Origin: Desulfuromonas acetoxidans DSM 684
GTDB lineage: Bacteria; Desulfobacterota; Desulfuromonadia; Desulfuromonadales; Desulfuromonadaceae
DNA: 64,000 nt
Assembly: GCF_000167355.1 (NCBI RefSeq)
Contig: NZ_AAEW02000004.1
Span: 124,001-188,000, forward strand
Reading direction: 5' to 3'
Each line of letters begins with the position of its first letter. The first letter of the stretch is position 1. Below are positions 63,667-64,000 of this stretch, piece by piece. Both the position numbers and the translations under genes were made by a program. The notes beneath the pieces are model-generated. The model was not told where the DNA came from, searched no databases, and was given only the letters and a program-made list of their open reading frames with translations.

Positions 63667-64000
63667 ATGACGCAGGACCTGAGCAACTGGACCATTGACG
63701 ATTCGGCGCAACTGTACGGCATACCCGACTGGGGACGCGGTTTCTTCGGCGTCAACAGCGCCGGAGAGATGACGGTGGAGATCGACGGGACTAAGGGTCC
63801 GGTTCAGGTCTCGCTGATGGAGATCGTCGCCGGCCTGGAACAGCGCGGCTACGACATGCCGATTGTGCTGCGCATCGAAAACCTGCTGCAGTCACGCATT
63901 GTCTATCTCAACGAGACTTTTCGCGGCGCCATTGCCGCCGCCGGTTATCAGGGCCGTTACCGCGGTGTGTTTCCGGTCAAGGTCAATCAGCAGTGCCAGA
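63667..64000 (+). CDS. speA: Biosynthetic arginine decarboxylase (5' part)
   Basis: The first 111 codons of a PLP-dependent arginine decarboxylase; the gene continues past the window end. The N-terminus (NWTIDDSAQLYGIPDWGRGFFGVN) and the region VFPVKVNQQ, where the lysine binds PLP, match SpeA. It makes agmatine from arginine, the first step to putrescine and spermidine, which fits speE upstream. The ATG at 63667 is preceded by GGGAG at a somewhat long distance. The four-hairpin element lies directly upstream. Confidence 0.9.
   Translation, partial: MTQDLSNWTIDDSAQLYGIPDWGRGFFGVNSAGEMTVEIDGTKGPVQVSLMEIVAGLEQRGYDMPIVLRIENLLQSRIVYLNETFRGAIAAAGYQGRYRGVFPVKVNQQCQ

Noticed and set aside
1-64000. 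CRISPR array or integrated phage
   Set aside because: No regularly spaced short repeats, no cas genes, and no phage structural or integrase genes were seen. Repeats present are long or hairpin-type elements.

Overview
The window reads as chromosomal DNA from a Gram-negative, motile, c-di-GMP-rich anaerobe or facultative anaerobe. The best fit is the Desulfuromonas/Pelobacter/Geobacter group. This is inferred from gene content and order (dprA-smg-topA-trmFO-maf-yggS, a FapA/DUF342 protein, a DUF2284 metal protein, a solute symporter with a small accessory protein, several large GGDEF/EAL proteins), not from a marker gene. No rRNA, tRNA, CRISPR array, prophage or intact insertion sequence was recognised.

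Layout. 1-1270: intergenic block of degenerate long repeats. 1271-2853 (-): rhodanese lipoprotein, ppnP, S1-domain cvfB. 2990-6199: small acidic protein, LysR regulator, palindromic operator candidate, 58-aa accessory protein and sodium:solute symporter. 6299-9312: DUF2284 protein, then a LysR gene divergent from an MFS transporter plus a 4-OT tautomerase. 9570-11837: MscS channel, HD hydrolase, YkgJ-type cysteine protein. 12044-17084: PKD-repeat lipoprotein, HAD phosphatase, decayed gene fragments, TonB-dependent receptor. 17166-25647: polyferredoxin membrane protein, APH/P-loop kinase fusion, isochorismatase-like hydrolase, START protein, MarR, quinone-oxidoreductase-like MDR, short chemoreceptor, Met/Gly-rich small exported protein. 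25915-32541: PAS-GGDEF-EAL protein, an unrecognised 470-aa protein, and a diguanylate cyclase fused to two solute-binding domains. 32797-36860: decarboxylase of the LysA fold, a 51-aa protein, a membrane protein, trpB, and a cysteine-cluster protein. 37037-43083: chemoreceptor, cysK, nuclease, Hsp20, nudC, U32 peptidase. 43322-55377: ybgF/cpoB-like and LysM proteins, then the long dprA to MOP-type transporter gene string. 55574-59968: His-rich GGDEF-EAL protein and FapA. 60081-61015: second block of the same long repeats. 61123-64000: proC (-) and a polyamine cluster (degenerate pyruvoyl arginine decarboxylase homologue, speE, speA running off the window).

The main non-coding features are two repeat families. 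One is a unit of about 577 bp, present in direct orientation at both ends of the window. The other is a compact element of about 130-170 bp, found five times (14951, 22252, 22422 reversed, 25043, 63505). It keeps a four-hairpin plan with compensatory base changes and in several copies has terminal inverted repeats. Three copies sit just upstream of a gene start and one overlaps the stop codon of marR. The main protein-level oddity is the pyruvoyl-dependent arginine decarboxylase homologue beside speE/speA, which lacks the serine pair needed for self-processing.
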